Shown here piece by piece: positions 50,761 to 50,839 of a stretch of DNA of 50,839 bases. The translations under genes were made by a program, and so were the position numbers. Within the stretch, counting starts at the first letter, position 1, and every line of letters starts with the position of its first letter. This DNA is from Candidatus Melainabacteria bacterium (GTDB lineage: Bacteria; Cyanobacteriota; Vampirovibrionia; Obscuribacterales; Obscuribacteraceae), in the NCBI GenBank assembly GCA_012965515.1, contig DTSE01000334.1:1-50839 (forward strand). Reading direction: 5' to 3'. The notes beneath the pieces are model-generated. The model searched no databases. It worked only from the letters and a program-made list of their open reading frames with translations, and was not told the DNA's origin.

Positions 50761-50839
50761 GTGACCGTGCCTATTATAAATCCATCGTATCCTTTGGCAC
50801 CGACTGTCTGGATTGCTGTGGCATTGAAGCGTTTTTCCT
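50761..50839 (+). CDS. Possible start of a rightward gene, cut by the window edge
   Basis: A frame open to the window edge reads, from a GTG at 50761, VTVPIINPSYPLAPTVWIAV and so on. It could begin further up at a TTG near 50707. The region precedes a leftward gene, so a divergent gene is plausible, but no strong ribosome binding site or family feature is visible. It is weak. Confidence 0.2.
   Translation, partial: MTVPIINPSYPLAPTVWIAVALKRFS

Overview
This looks like the chromosome of a free-living, non-photosynthetic Gram-negative bacterium of moderate GC content. The Gram-negative reading rests on a TolC-type outer-membrane factor with a MacA-type adaptor and an FtsX/MacB-type permease, several signal-peptide proteins and a cytochrome bd oxidase. 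Many proteins carry tetratricopeptide repeats (TPRs), and there is a caspase-like protease, a PP2C phosphatase and a PaaI thioesterase. That mix would fit the non-photosynthetic Cyanobacteriota (Melainabacteria/Obscuribacterales), but this is an inference; the window has no rRNA or other decisive taxonomic marker. I saw no tRNA, rRNA, CRISPR array, phage or complete insertion sequence.

Layout. 1-3.9 kb (minus): tripartite export operon tolC-like > macA-like > macB-like permease (cut by the window edge). 4.2-6.0 kb (plus): bestrophin-like channel and PlsC acyltransferase. 6.1-11.1 kb: secreted matrixin-TPR protease, GNAT acetyltransferase, VOC protein, rhomboid-TPR protease and an exported unknown. 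11.3-13.4 kb: two tandem aldo/keto reductases. 13.4-13.9 kb: gene-free stretch with a good sigma70-type promoter and a nested-helix RNA candidate. 13.9-19.4 kb: GT39-like glycosyltransferase, exported TPR-caspase protease and a small exported protein. 19.6-22.0 kb: cydAB. 22.1-23.1 kb: secreted HExxH peptidase. 23.2-29.6 kb: a tightly packed six-gene lipid operon (desaturase, FAD oxidoreductase, DUF1365, cyclopropane synthase, DUF1295, second methyltransferase), downstream of uvsE. 30.8-34.8 kb: ArsC-like protein, DUF4239 membrane protein and a PP2C / response regulator / histidine kinase operon. 35.2-37.1 kb: a large unknown protein with an internal duplication and a histone-like basic protein. 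37.2-42.3 kb: DEAD-box helicase with a long leader, PanE-like reductase, PAS histidine kinase, small winged-helix protein and an exported methyltransferase. 42.45-42.97 kb: a SEC-C zinc-motif gene interrupted by three single-T frameshifts, followed by two copies of an 86-bp palindrome-bearing repeat. 43-50.8 kb: HEAT-repeat protein, PaaI thioesterase, small membrane protein, TetR regulator, Tex, flavin reductase, YbaK deacylase and an exported unknown.

How the genes work together. The clearest pathway is the membrane-lipid operon at 23.2-29.6 kb. A delta-9-type desaturase would make the double bond that the CFA-type methyltransferases modify, and the FAD oxidoreductase, DUF1365 and DUF1295 proteins probably process the product further. 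The most unusual single locus is the SEC-C gene, whose three +1 shifts all fall on a UUU phenylalanine codon, two of them directly before UGA. A candidate regulatory circuit is a TetR-family gene with related 18-bp inverted sites in its own upstream region and upstream of a small membrane-protein gene. Start codons were often moved inward from the longest open frame where a ribosome binding site or signal peptide supported it. Non-ATG starts (GTG, TTG) appear common here.
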